This document shows positions 8,792 to 17,448 of a DNA stretch of 64,000 nucleotides, piece after piece. The notes below the pieces were generated by a model. That model did no database searches. It was not told where the DNA came from and saw only the letters and a program-made list of their open reading frames with translations. Origin of the DNA: Ignavibacteria bacterium (GTDB lineage Bacteria > Bacteroidota > Ignavibacteria > Ignavibacteriales > Ignavibacteriaceae); assembly GCA_017302895.1 (NCBI GenBank), contig JAFLBV010000003.1, positions 383,115 to 447,114 of the forward strand, read 5' to 3'. The stretch's first letter is position 1. Every line of letters begins with the position of its first letter. A program made the translations under genes and the position numbers.

Positions 8792-11011
8792 TTAACCGCG
8801 AACATTTGAATCTTTGACCGAATATTCCTTCTCTGTCTGGAAGTTGTGTACCATCATTTCACCCAGAAGCCCGGTTGTGAAGAACTGCACACCAACGATC
8901 ATGAGAAGCATACCGAGCTGCAGCAACGGTCTGTTGCTCAATGACTGATTTTCGAACAGCCATTCATATGAAAGGTAGCCGTTTATCACAAAACCGAACA
9001 TAAAAGCGAGTGCTCCGAAGAATCCAAAAAGATGCATCGGGCGTTTAATGTACCGTGTGATAAAAGTGACCGTGATCAGATCCACAAATCCTTTGAAGAA
9101 TCTTGAAGCGCCGAATTTGGTGACGCCGAATTTTCTCGGACTGTGTTTTACGGGGAGTTCGGTTACGGTGAAGCCTTTCCATTTTGCAAGGATTGGAATG
9201 TAACGGTGCATCTCGCCGTAAATATTGAGGTTATCGACTACAGTTTTTTTGTAGGCTTTAAGACCGCAGTTGAAGTCATGGATTTTTATTCCACTCATTT
9301 TTGCAGTCACAAAGTTGAAGAGCCGTGAAGTGTACTTCTTGATAAACGGATCGTGTCTCTTCTTTTTCCATCCGGAGACCATGTCGTGGCCCTCTTCAAG
9401 TTTTTTGAGGAGGTTCGGAATCTCGTGCGGATCATCCTGAAGGTCGGCATCCATTGTGATGACAACATCGCCTTTGGCAGCTCTAAAGCCAACATTGAGA
9501 GCGGCGGATTTGCCAAAATTCTGCTGGAAGCTGATATACTTGAATCTCTGATCAGTCCTGCAGATATCTTTGATGATTCTGAGTGACTTGTCAGTCGAAC
9601 CGTCATCAACAAAAATCACTTCGCCCGGAATAGGCAGATCTCTGAACACAGCTTTCAACTCGTTTGCCAGATGTATGAGTGACTCGTCCTCGTTATAAAG
9701 GGGGATGACCACAGAAATTTTGGTAAATGTGGTTCTCATTCTCGATTTCTGAGGTGGTTGAATCTGTTGTTGCTGCCCGGTTCTGTAGGGTTCCCTGGGA
9801 TTTCTGCGGTTCATGGTTCTGTCGCGATCCCTGTTATCCTGTCTGACGACTGGTTCTCTTTCCCTCGGTTCCTGACGGACGGGTTGCTCTTTTTCCTTGT
9901 TGTCCTGTCTGACAGCCGGTTCGCGTTCAACTCTTTCTGCTCTAACCACGGGCTCCCGTTCGACTCTTTCCTGTTTCTGGACGGGTTGTTCCTTATCTTT
10001 GTTGTCCTGACGAACCACAGGTTCTCTGTCCCTGTTGTCTCTTCTCTCGGGCTGTCTGCGTTCGCGGTTATTAACCGGCTCTTTTTTCTCGGGAGTTTCC
10101 TTTACAGTAACGGAGGTTTCGATTTCAATCGGAGTTTTTACCAGTCCTTTGTCAACCTTCAGTTTCACAATGGTTGGATCAGGTACCACTTCTTTCTTTT
10201 CGAGTGGCTGCCGTGGCTGGTTGCGCTGAGGATTTCTCAGATTGTCGCGGTTATTTCCGATGCGATTCCTGTTATCCTGTCTCCGGTCGTTCCTCTGAAC
10301 GGGTGCAGCTTTTGGTTCCTCATCAGAATTTTCCACTTCAGATGCAACGGGTGCAACGGGTGCCACTGACTCTTTGTTTTCGAGAGCCTTCTCAACTTTA
10401 TCGAGCTCCTCCTGGAAGGGGAATTCATTTCCCAATGGAGATGGAGCTTCCTGAGCAGCCGGTGTTTCAACATAAGCCGTGCCACGCATTACAGCGTGTT
10501 TTTCAACTTCCGGTTTTGGAACAATTACAGGTTCATTTTCAATCGCTGTTACAGAAGCATCCTTTGAATCTGAATTCGAATCAATCTTTGGTTGTGCTTC
10601 GGGTTTTGGAGTTTCAGAAACCTCTGCGGGTGCTTCGTTATTCCCGACCACCTTTGTCTCGCGGATTTCCTCCTGCTTCGGTGTGGTTTTCACCGGTAGA
10701 GGATCGCTCTCGGTGCGGGGTTTTATTCTGTAAACATGACTGTTTTCTTCCTGCAGAATCACTTTTTCAGATGAAACAATTACCGGAATCTCTTTGGGAG
10801 CCGGAGTTTCTGATTTTCCTGATTCAATTACCTCTTTTTGACTTCTTTTGTTGAGCTCTGCTCCAATATTATCTTCGCCCTTAACTTCACTCTTAATATT
10901 TTCTTCCCCACTGACAGTTGAAACCTTTTCCTCTGTTTTCTGCTCTTTGGCAGCTTCAGGTTTCTGTTCGTTCAGCAATTCATTCTTTTGTTCTTCTTTT
11001 TCCTTTTCCAC
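8792..11011 (-). CDS. GT2 (DPM1/ArnC/GtrB-like) glycosyltransferase with a 424-residue charged N-terminal extension
   Basis: Residues 425-739 are a complete polyprenyl-phosphate glycosyltransferase. They contain TKISVVIPLYNEDES, the motif VDDGSTD, DADLQDDPHEIP, the FNCGLKAY region, and two C-terminal membrane helices (about residues 645-668 and 685-710) as in GtrB/ArnC. Such enzymes load sugar from a nucleotide onto undecaprenyl phosphate. Residues 1-424 have no predicted fold. They are rich in Glu, Lys, Pro, Arg and Gln, beginning with KEKEEQKNELL and ending in repeated REPVVRQDN-type blocks (about residues 330-400). No stop interrupts the extension, so it is read as coding. An internal ATG at 9739 would give the usual 315-residue enzyme but lacks a good ribosome site. 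First gene of the operon. Confidence 0.85.
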   Translation of the reverse strand: MEKEKEEQKNELLNEQKPEAAKEQKTEEKVSTVSGEENIKSEVKGEDNIGAELNKRSQKEVIESGKSETPAPKEIPVIVSSEKVILQEENSHVYRIKPRTESDPLPVKTTPKQEEIRETKVVGNNEAPAEVSETPKPEAQPKIDSNSDSKDASVTAIENEPVIVPKPEVEKHAVMRGTAYVETPAAQEAPSPLGNEFPFQEELDKVEKALENKESVAPVAPVASEVENSDEEPKAAPVQRNDRRQDNRNRIGNNRDNLRNPQRNQPRQPLEKKEVVPDPTIVKLKVDKGLVKTPIEIETSVTVKETPEKKEPVNNRERRQPERRDNRDREPVVRQDNKDKEQPVQKQERVEREPVVRAERVEREPAVRQDNKEKEQPVRQEPREREPVVRQDNRDRDRTMNRRNPREPYRTGQQQQIQPPQKSRMRTTFTKISVVIPLYNEDESLIHLANELKAVFRDLPIPGEVIFVDDGSTDKSLRIIKDICRTDQRFKYISFQQNFGKSAALNVGFRAAKGDVVITMDADLQDDPHEIPNLLKKLEEGHDMVSGWKKKRHDPFIKKYTSRLFNFVTAKMSGIKIHDFNCGLKAYKKTVVDNLNIYGEMHRYIPILAKWKGFTVTELPVKHSPRKFGVTKFGASRFFKGFVDLITVTFITRYIKRPMHLFGFFGALAFMFGFVINGYLSYEWLFENQSLSNRPLLQLGMLLMIVGVQFFTTGLLGEMMVHNFQTEKEYSVKDSNVRG

Positions 11012-11135
11012 GAACTATCTGTGTCCTATGTTATTACTACAATATGTCTTGATGTAAAATAAAAATTATTCAACCTATCAATTTACGAAATAAAGAGTTA
11101 GTGATGAAAGGGAAAATAGGCGCTATGGGAAATGT

Positions 11136-11171
11136 AAAAAAAAAGCTGCCCTTTTGGTGAGGCAGCTTTTT
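11136..11171 (-). terminator. Rho-independent terminator after the 11,199-12,506 lipoprotein gene
   Basis: Stem AAAAGCTGCC (11,141-11,150) pairs with GGCAGCTTTT (11,161-11,170) around a 10-nt loop. On the minus strand the stem is followed by a run of nine T (11,136-11,144, partly in the stem). It lies about 28 nt past the lipoprotein stop and upstream of the LPS operon start, so it separates the two minus-strand units. The stem shares the AGCTGCC/GGCAGCT core with terminators elsewhere in the window. Confidence 0.85.
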
Positions 11172-11198
11172 GACTTAAAGGGATGTTTTTTCAACAGT

Positions 11199-12506
11199 TT
11201 AGTTGATATTTTGGATCGTAACTCCGATTCTTGTCCACTGGTTTCCATTATATCCACCGTAATAGATACGGTATTGGGTATCGGTTTTAATGAAGACCGG
11301 ATAATCGATCGACGATTTCGCCCAGCCTGCTGAAGTTCTCAGGTTATCAAAAACGGGTTTAGTGTTTTTTGTCCAGTTGATTCCGTTTACTGATTTGGCC
11401 ATGCCAAAATAGGTGTTGTTACCCTGTTTTGCAGAGTAAACCATTTTTAGTGTATCACCTTCGACAATAACAGAACCCGTAGAGTTCATTGAACCTTCCC
11501 AGGCTAATGTTGGGGAAAGTACCGGATTTGAAGGGCTTTTCACGAAATCCACACCATTTTCAGAAGTGGCGACACCAATTTTATACTGTGGATAGCTTCT
11601 GCCTGTAAAGTAAAGGAGGAACTGATTCCCCTTTTTTACCACAGATGAAGGGATGATCTGGAATTCCCATCCTGAACCGGCTCTTAGTATAGGCTCTTCC
11701 CGTTTTGTCCAGTTTGTGCCGTCAGTAGAGGTTGCAAGGCCAATATGCCAGGGTCCATTTTGGGAATTGAATCCTTGATAATAGAGATAATAGATTCCGT
11801 TGGACTTTATTATCGATCCCGCGGTAATGCATTGACCGTCCCAACTGTTGGGTTGACCGGGATAAATCAAAGGATAATTGAATGGTCGTGTCCAGCTCAG
11901 TCCGTCATTTGATTCGGCGTAGGAAATTGCACCTCTTGCTCCGTAAGTCAGCGAAGTATAGTACATTCTGTATTTACCGCCATCGTAAATGATGTTTGGA
12001 TTGCGGATATCCACATCCCAGCCCGAATCCAGTGGTGTGAGAACGGGATTGTTAATGTAGTCTTTGAACGGCAGGGTACTTACCGGAGTGGTACCCCAGT
12101 TTACTGTTATCCTGATACTTCCAAGACTGCCTGAAACGGGGTTAAGAGTCAGATTTACCTGGGAAATGAAATTTGCCTGCACCAGCACCTGAGTTTCGCC
12201 CGTGTAAACAACGACATTGCTGTTGTTATAGGCGTCAACTTTTAAATTCCAGTTACCTTCGGGAACTCCCTCCACCATAAGTTCAGCAGTTGTATCGGTA
12301 AGCAGATTCATCTGTCCGTTAATTGGATCAAATCCGCTTCGTGTTAACTTCATAGTGATCAAAGCCACCCCTGCCGGGGCATTTTCTTTGGATACTTTGA
12401 AGAATAATTTGCCCTCTCCTGAACTTGACACAGGCAATTCGGGCTGTGTACTGCAGGAGGAAATGATTAAAGCCAATATCAAAATAAAGGGATATATTCG
12501 CCTCAT
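11199..12506 (-). CDS. Outer-membrane lipoprotein with glycosidase-type five-bladed beta-propeller (GH43/GH32/GH130-like)
   Basis: A 435-residue protein with a lipoprotein signal peptide ending in LIISSC (Cys about residue 18). A beta-sandwich N-terminal domain of about 120 residues follows. From about residue 145 come repeated blades of the type NPVLTPLDSGWDVDIRNPNI, GKYRMYYTS, GISYAES.DGLSWTR, IYYLYYQGF and FLLYFTGRSY. The acidic residues at blade edges (VDIRNP, SWDGQ, WEFQ) are where GH43/GH130-like enzymes put catalytic carboxylates, but a true catalytic set cannot be assigned. It probably sits on the cell surface and binds or cuts glycans. It has its own terminator and is divergent from the AAA+ gene. 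Confidence 0.72.
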   Translation of the reverse strand: MRRIYPFILILALIISSCSTQPELPVSSSGEGKLFFKVSKENAPAGVALITMKLTRSGFDPINGQMNLLTDTTAELMVEGVPEGNWNLKVDAYNNSNVVVYTGETQVLVQANFISQVNLTLNPVSGSLGSIRITVNWGTTPVSTLPFKDYINNPVLTPLDSGWDVDIRNPNIIYDGGKYRMYYTSLTYGARGAISYAESNDGLSWTRPFNYPLIYPGQPNSWDGQCITAGSIIKSNGIYYLYYQGFNSQNGPWHIGLATSTDGTNWTKREEPILRAGSGWEFQIIPSSVVKKGNQFLLYFTGRSYPQYKIGVATSENGVDFVKSPSNPVLSPTLAWEGSMNSTGSVIVEGDTLKMVYSAKQGNNTYFGMAKSVNGINWTKNTKPVFDNLRTSAGWAKSSIDYPVFIKTDTQYRIYYGGYNGNQWTRIGVTIQNIN

Positions 12507-12642
12507 TTCGCATGCCTTTCAATAATTTAGATTTCCAACTGAATAATACGAATAATTTACAGAAAAAAAAATTTGAAAAATTTATTCAACTTTCCGGAAA
12601 AAAGGGAATTTTCCCACTCTATCATATTGAGAGAAGGAAAAT

Positions 12643-12735
12643 ATGAATTTACACAAAAACGGGTCGTATCCCTCCGCAACATCTCCTGTTCCAACTACAA
12701 AAACGGTAACTAAATACCAAGGAATAACTATATGA
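12643..12735 (+). CDS. Possible 30-residue leader ORF upstream of the AAA+ ATPase gene
   Basis: ATG at 12,643 is preceded by AAGGA (12,634-12,638, 4-nt gap). The frame stays open for 30 codons and stops at TGA 12,733-12,735, overlapping the ATG of the AAA+ gene (12,732) as ATGA. The peptide is polar (starts MNLHKNGSYP, ends TKYQGITI) with no signal or membrane segment. The downstream gene has its own AAGGA at 12,719-12,723. The ATGA junction is what a translationally coupled leader would look like, but 30 open codons can arise by chance, so this is a weak call. Confidence 0.35.
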   Translation: MNLHKNGSYPSATSPVPTTKTVTKYQGITI

Positions 12736-14093
12736 ACGAAAAAAGCACATACCCGATTGAAGACAGGCAGGAAGTCCCGATTGACCTCCCCGGTAATCTT
12801 CCGGCACTTGAAACCGGGTCAAATAATGTCTGTAATACTTTTGATGAAGATGAAGAGTTAATAATATTATCTGAAGAAAGCAAAACCCAGCTTAGCGGTG
12901 GCCAGTATGAGAGGTTTGCCTTTTACAGTATGCTGGAGGTGCTTTACAAACTTTATACCGGCAAAATTACGGACAGTAATCTAAAGGTTACAAAAATGTT
13001 GAAAATGGGAGTGGGGAGTAAATTTGCAGATCGTCCCAACTTTTTTTTCCTTCGGGGAATGAGAATGTACCATACAAAAGATGAGCAGATTTTGGTATCC
13101 TTCAACTTTAAAGGTTTCGATTATGAGTTTCTTTTCTCACTTGATATCGATGAGGCTCAAAATCCGGTATTGATCAGGCATATTGTTTACAAGACCTGTA
13201 TGTCGCAAAACGGGGAGTACCCTGACTCCGTATCAGATTATATTTTCGATCTTGCAATGGAAAACTCGTCGATGAAAAACAGGCTGTTCCTCTTTGAGGG
13301 TAAAAAATCGCATGAACCCGAAGAGATTTTTTTCGAGCTTTTTAGCTCGTTGAAGCCTGAAGATATCAAGCCGAACGATCTCTTCCTCCCGGAGTCGAAA
13401 AGGGAAGAGATGGAAAGATTTATTTATGCGGTTAAAAACTTTGAGCGGGATCGTATTAATCTAAGATACCTGCTGAATGGACCTCCGGGGACAGGAAAGA
13501 CCCAGTTGATGAAAATGGTTGCGTCGCAGTTGAGCGGGTATGCAACTGTGATACTGGCTCGAAACTGTGAGCAATACCTGAATAAACTGTTTAACTTTGG
13601 GAAGGTATTTGAACCTTGTCTGCTGATAATAGATGATATCGACCTGATAGTCGGCAACAGGCAGAGGGGAGATGCAAAGAACCTTGGGTTTTTCCTCCAG
13701 CAACTGGATGGATATTTGCCGGGCTCTCTGTTTATTATTGCGACCACAAACGACAAAAGCCTGGTGGACATGGCTGCGTCGAGACCGGGACGGTTTGACC
13801 TTATTATCGATGTCGGTGAGCTTGAGCCTGAAAATTACCTTGCTCTGGTAAAAAGAGAGACAGATGATGAAGAGATACTCCTGTTTTTTGATGATGAGAT
13901 ACTCGCTGAGATGCGGAAAAGGAAAGTTACAGGTGCGTTTATTGTGAGTCTGATAAAACAGTTTTTGAGCAGAAAAAAGATGGCGGGCACCATATCGGTT
14001 GACGAGATGAACACCATGTTTAAAATGCAACACCGCGGTTTTTACTCGACTAATGTTGACGGGGCGCCCGAGACATTCGGCTTTAATTTTTAG
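12732..14093 (+). CDS. AAA+ ATPase, orphan
   Basis: A 453-residue protein. Residues 1-230 are an unrecognised N-terminal domain (start acidic and Pro-rich, then mixed alpha/beta with GFDYEFLFSLDIDEAQ). Residues 235-450 are a classical AAA module: Walker A GPPGTGKT at 250-257, Walker B LLIIDDID at 297-304 (Asp-Asp instead of the usual Asp-Glu), sensor 1 IIATTND, and the SRPGRFD box with arginines near 351 and 354. Similar AAA proteins remodel or unfold partner proteins, but no protease, phage or partner gene is adjacent. Ribosome site AAGGA lies 8 nt before the ATG. A terminator follows at 14,108. The function is unknown. Confidence 0.85.
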   Translation: MNEKSTYPIEDRQEVPIDLPGNLPALETGSNNVCNTFDEDEELIILSEESKTQLSGGQYERFAFYSMLEVLYKLYTGKITDSNLKVTKMLKMGVGSKFADRPNFFFLRGMRMYHTKDEQILVSFNFKGFDYEFLFSLDIDEAQNPVLIRHIVYKTCMSQNGEYPDSVSDYIFDLAMENSSMKNRLFLFEGKKSHEPEEIFFELFSSLKPEDIKPNDLFLPESKREEMERFIYAVKNFERDRINLRYLLNGPPGTGKTQLMKMVASQLSGYATVILARNCEQYLNKLFNFGKVFEPCLLIIDDIDLIVGNRQRGDAKNLGFFLQQLDGYLPGSLFIIATTNDKSLVDMAASRPGRFDLIIDVGELEPENYLALVKRETDDEEILLFFDDEILAEMRKRKVTGAFIVSLIKQFLSRKKMAGTISVDEMNTMFKMQHRGFYSTNVDGAPETFGFNF

Positions 14094-14107
14094 TTGTTAA
14101 ACGAAGT

Positions 14108-14150
14108 GGAGGGGGTGTGCTTGCTCTCCGGCACTCCCTCCTTCTTTCTC
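14108..14150 (+). terminator. Probable terminator after the AAA+ gene
   Basis: GGAGGGGGTG (14,108-14,117) pairs with CACTCCCTCC (14,132-14,141) apart from one non-pairing position. It is followed by a pyrimidine-rich tract (TTCTTTCTCTC) rather than a pure T run. It starts 15 nt after the stop codon. The hairpin is strong, while the weak T tract lowers certainty. Confidence 0.6.
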
Positions 14151-14256
14151 TCCCATGTTCAACCAAGCGACTCCTCTGACAGTCACTCAAATATGAATTT
14201 ATATTCTTCACATTAATGGTTATTTTGCACGGCTATTTTATAAAAATCACGGCTAA

Positions 14257-15570
14257 ATGCGAAAAATACTTTTATTGATATCTCTTCTCCCTTTTCTCCT
14301 TGCGGCACAACCCCAAAAGGAGGTGAAGAAGACTCTCTACCCGAACGGCAAAATACAAACTGAAGGCGAGTACCTTAACGGAAAACTTGACGGTTATTTT
14401 CATGAGTTTTATCCAACTGGAGTACTTTGGAAGGAATGGGTATTTAGGGACGGAGTTGAGGAAGGGAAGTCGAACTGGTACTTCGAAAACGGCGTTCTGA
14501 ACCGCACCTGGAACTATGTAAACGGAAAAAGGGAAGGCGAGGGGCTTTGGTATTACGAAACTGGTGAACTTTGGGCAAGGGAGAATTATCAGAACGATAA
14601 AGTGGAAGGCCTTGTTCTCACTTATTACAAGTCAGGTAAGCTTCAGGGAGAGTGGTATTACAGAGACGGGAAACTCGAAGGGGTTTCGACTGTATATTAT
14701 GAGAGCGGTAAAAAGGAAGTGGTGCGACCCTTCGTAAACGGACTGCAGGAAGGGAAGACCATCGTCTATTTCGAGGGGGGGCAAATGTCTGCAATGGCAG
14801 ATTACAAGTTTGGTAAAAAGCACGGGTATGCATACTACTATGATATTACGGGGAAACTCAGGGTTCGCGAGCTTTATGAGGCAGACCTTCTCGTTTCAAG
14901 AATCAGGTACGACAAAGACGGAAAATTTTCGGAAGAGGAACGGGTTGAAAGAAATTTCTATCCAAACGGGGTCATGCAGGACGAAGTCCCGCTTAAAAAC
15001 GGATTCCGGGAAGGGAAATTCCGGTCATACTACCTTAGCGGGTTCCTGAGGGAGGAAAATACCTATTTGCGGGGAGAACTCACCGGATGGATATACAAGT
15101 ATCACGAGAACGGGGTACTGCAGGAGGAGGCTGAACTCTTCAACGGGAAGATCACCGGGTCAGTCAAGAATTTTTACAAGTCGGGGGCACTTCTCTCTGA
15201 TGCCGTTTACGCCAACGGTGAAAAAAACGGAATTATGCTCGTCTATGATGAAGACGGTTCTCTTAGGTACAGAGCTACATATATTGATGACAAACTTAAT
15301 GGCGAATACAAGGGATTCCACAAAAACGGACTTACCCGCGTAATTGAAAACTATTTTGACGGAGTGCTTAGCGGCAGACAGCTTTCGTATCTTGAAGACG
15401 GGGTTCTCTGGCGGGAGGCATTTTACAAGGACGGGAAACTTGAGGGCTCCCTTAAGGAATTTTATCCTGAAGGGATGGTAAAGAAAGAGGAGTTTTATGA
15501 GGGCGGTATTCTCAAGACAGCCCGGGAATACGATTCAAAAGGCAATTTAACTTACATATTTGGATATTAA
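14257..15570 (+). CDS. MORN-repeat (YwqK-type) secreted protein, copy 1
   Basis: A 437-residue protein with a signal peptide (MRKILLLISLLPFLLAAQ). It is otherwise built almost entirely of about 23-residue MORN_2 repeats of the form LYPNGKIQTEGEYLNGKLDG, with recurring YYESGKL, NGVLQEE and DGKLEG cores (about 17 repeats). MORN repeats form an extended beta-hairpin ribbon and usually mediate protein or lipid contacts. COG2849/YwqK proteins are often labelled as antitoxins, but there is no toxin partner here. The export signal suggests a periplasmic or surface role. The stop codon TAA (15,568-15,570) directly abuts the ATG of copy 2, so the two are translationally linked. Confidence 0.85.
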   Translation: MRKILLLISLLPFLLAAQPQKEVKKTLYPNGKIQTEGEYLNGKLDGYFHEFYPTGVLWKEWVFRDGVEEGKSNWYFENGVLNRTWNYVNGKREGEGLWYYETGELWARENYQNDKVEGLVLTYYKSGKLQGEWYYRDGKLEGVSTVYYESGKKEVVRPFVNGLQEGKTIVYFEGGQMSAMADYKFGKKHGYAYYYDITGKLRVRELYEADLLVSRIRYDKDGKFSEEERVERNFYPNGVMQDEVPLKNGFREGKFRSYYLSGFLREENTYLRGELTGWIYKYHENGVLQEEAELFNGKITGSVKNFYKSGALLSDAVYANGEKNGIMLVYDEDGSLRYRATYIDDKLNGEYKGFHKNGLTRVIENYFDGVLSGRQLSYLEDGVLWREAFYKDGKLEGSLKEFYPEGMVKKEEFYEGGILKTAREYDSKGNLTYIFGY

Positions 15571-16473
15571 ATGAAGAGATATTTTATTTTTTTATTGTTA
15601 ATTTCACTTCCTGTTTTCGCACAGGATGGAGAGAAGATTTCGAGATATTCCGATGGTATTCCAAAAGAAATTGCGAATTATTCGAATGGCAAATTGGACG
15701 GGATTGCAAGAAAATACTACCCGACGGGGGTTCTTGCATCGGTGATGACCTGGAAAAACGGCACCCTCGAAGGACCGGCTTTCAACTATGATTCTTCAGG
15801 TATATTAAAGGAATCTTTCATTTATTCGAATAACAAACTGAATGGCAAATTCTCCACATTTTATGCAGACGGCAGAATCCGGGAAGAAGGCACATACACT
15901 GATGGTGTTTTTTCGGGAGGTTATCTCTCATTTCATCCCAATGGCAGGATAAAATCCGTTTCAAATTTTGTTTACGGTAAACTCGATGGCATTTCGTCCG
16001 AGTATTATGATACAGGAGTTCTGAAGGGTGAGTTGCTTTACACAAATGGTGTGCGGGAAGGGATTACAAAATGGTATTATGAGACAGGGGAATTGCAGGG
16101 TGAATACCCTTACAGTGGAAGCAAAATACACGGTCTGGTGAAGGAGTATTATCCTTCCGGTAAGAAGAAAGCAGAAAAAAACTACATTGGAAGCAAGGCT
16201 GAGGGGGTACATGTTACATGGTTTGAGAACGGGAATAAACTGAGTGAGATATCATTCAAAAACAGCCTGAAGGAAGGTCCCGCAAAAACATGGTATGAAT
16301 CGGGAAAGCTTTGGACCGAACAGTCGTGGGTAAATAACCGTCTTCATGGAGAATCGAAAATATATCGTGAAAACGGTTCCCTGTGGTCGGTTGATTCGTA
16401 TGAAAAAGGTATTTTGAAGAATACTAAAGAGTATGACGAAGCCGGAAAACTTGTTTCCGAAAAATCTTATTAG
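15571..16473 (+). CDS. MORN-repeat (YwqK-type) secreted protein, copy 2
   Basis: A 300-residue paralogue of the preceding protein with its own signal peptide (MKRYFIFLLLISLPVFAQ) and about 11 MORN_2 repeats (YYPTGVLASVMTWKNGTLEG type). The C-termini match in style: copy 1 ends REYDSKGNLTYIFGY and copy 2 ends KEYDEAGKLVSEKSY, so they arose by duplication with a change in repeat number. There is no spacer between the genes. The cell role is unknown. Confidence is high for family and localisation, low for function. Confidence 0.85.
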   Translation: MKRYFIFLLLISLPVFAQDGEKISRYSDGIPKEIANYSNGKLDGIARKYYPTGVLASVMTWKNGTLEGPAFNYDSSGILKESFIYSNNKLNGKFSTFYADGRIREEGTYTDGVFSGGYLSFHPNGRIKSVSNFVYGKLDGISSEYYDTGVLKGELLYTNGVREGITKWYYETGELQGEYPYSGSKIHGLVKEYYPSGKKKAEKNYIGSKAEGVHVTWFENGNKLSEISFKNSLKEGPAKTWYESGKLWTEQSWVNNRLHGESKIYRENGSLWSVDSYEKGILKNTKEYDEAGKLVSEKSY

Positions 16474-16526
16474 TTTGTTATATAAATCTTTACCCCTGAG
16501 AATGAAATTTTGAGAAGGAGAAAGAG

Positions 16527-17417
16527 TTGAACTCAAGCAAGTTTAATGTCGGTCTTTTACAGTTAAAAATTGGTGAGGACCTCGAAAATAATGTAAAAAA
16601 TGCTGTTGAGGCTGTAAGGGAAGCAGCAACCAAAGGGGCAAATGTGATCTGTCTGCCTGAAATCTACAGATCGCAATACTTCTGCCAGAAGGAAGATATA
16701 GACCTTTATGATCTTGCGGAGACAATTCCGGGGATTTCAACCGAAGTATTTACAAAGCTTGCCAAAGAGACGGGCACTTATATTGTCGTTCCGGTATTCG
16801 AAAAGAGGTCTGCAGGGGTATACCACAACAGTCTGGTTTTTATCGACGATGATGGTGAAGTGCAAGGGATTTATCGTAAGATGCACATCCCCGATGATCC
16901 TGCTTATTATGAGAAATTTTACTTTACACCCGGGGATCTTGGATTTAAAGCTTTTAAAACAAAATACGGCAAGGTTGGCACTTTGATATGCTGGGATCAG
17001 TGGTTCCCCGAAGGAGCAAGGCTCACTTCGATGCTAGGGGCGTCAATCCTTTTTTATCCAACTGCAATTGGCTGGCACCCGTATGAAATAGAAGAGCACG
17101 GAAAGCAACAGCGAGATGCCTGGATGACAGTGCAGCGGGGACATGCCATTGCAAATGGAATTTATGTGGCTGCTGTGAACCGTGTTGGATTTGAACAGCC
17201 CGTTCCGGAACAGCCCGGGATACAATTCTGGGGGTCATCTTTCCTGGCTGATCCGCAGGGAGTCATAATTGCAGAAGCTCCTGTCGACAAGGAAGCGGTT
17301 TTGGTGGCTGAGATTGATCTTGAAAGGATCGAATACATCAGAAGAAACTGGCCCTTTTTCCGTGACAGAAGAACAGATGCATACGGTGACATAACCAAAA
17401 AATTTCTTGAGAATTGA
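16527..17417 (+). CDS. aguB: N-carbamoylputrescine amidase
   Basis: Cytoplasmic nitrilase-superfamily hydrolase converting N-carbamoylputrescine to putrescine, CO2 and ammonia. The catalytic triad is visible as Glu45 (CLPEIYRSQYF), Lys118 (YRKMHIPDD) and Cys155 (LICWDQWFPE). RKMHIPDDPAYYEKFYFTPGD and WDQWFPEGARL are characteristic of AguB rather than of other nitrilases. The length of 296 residues is normal. The start is TTG at 16,527, supported by AGGAG at 16,516-16,520. The next gene encodes agmatine deiminase 31 nt downstream, completing the two-step agmatine-to-putrescine route. No arginine decarboxylase lies in the window. Confidence 0.96.
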   Translation: MNSSKFNVGLLQLKIGEDLENNVKNAVEAVREAATKGANVICLPEIYRSQYFCQKEDIDLYDLAETIPGISTEVFTKLAKETGTYIVVPVFEKRSAGVYHNSLVFIDDDGEVQGIYRKMHIPDDPAYYEKFYFTPGDLGFKAFKTKYGKVGTLICWDQWFPEGARLTSMLGASILFYPTAIGWHPYEIEEHGKQQRDAWMTVQRGHAIANGIYVAAVNRVGFEQPVPEQPGIQFWGSSFLADPQGVIIAEAPVDKEAVLVAEIDLERIEYIRRNWPFFRDRRTDAYGDITKKFLEN

Positions 17418-17448
17418 ATAACCATCCCTTATCAAAAAGGCATAAACG

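Noticed and set aside
13424..14033. Long minus-strand frames inside the AAA+ gene
   Set aside because: The plus-strand frame has all AAA+ motifs; the opposite frames have no family or start site.
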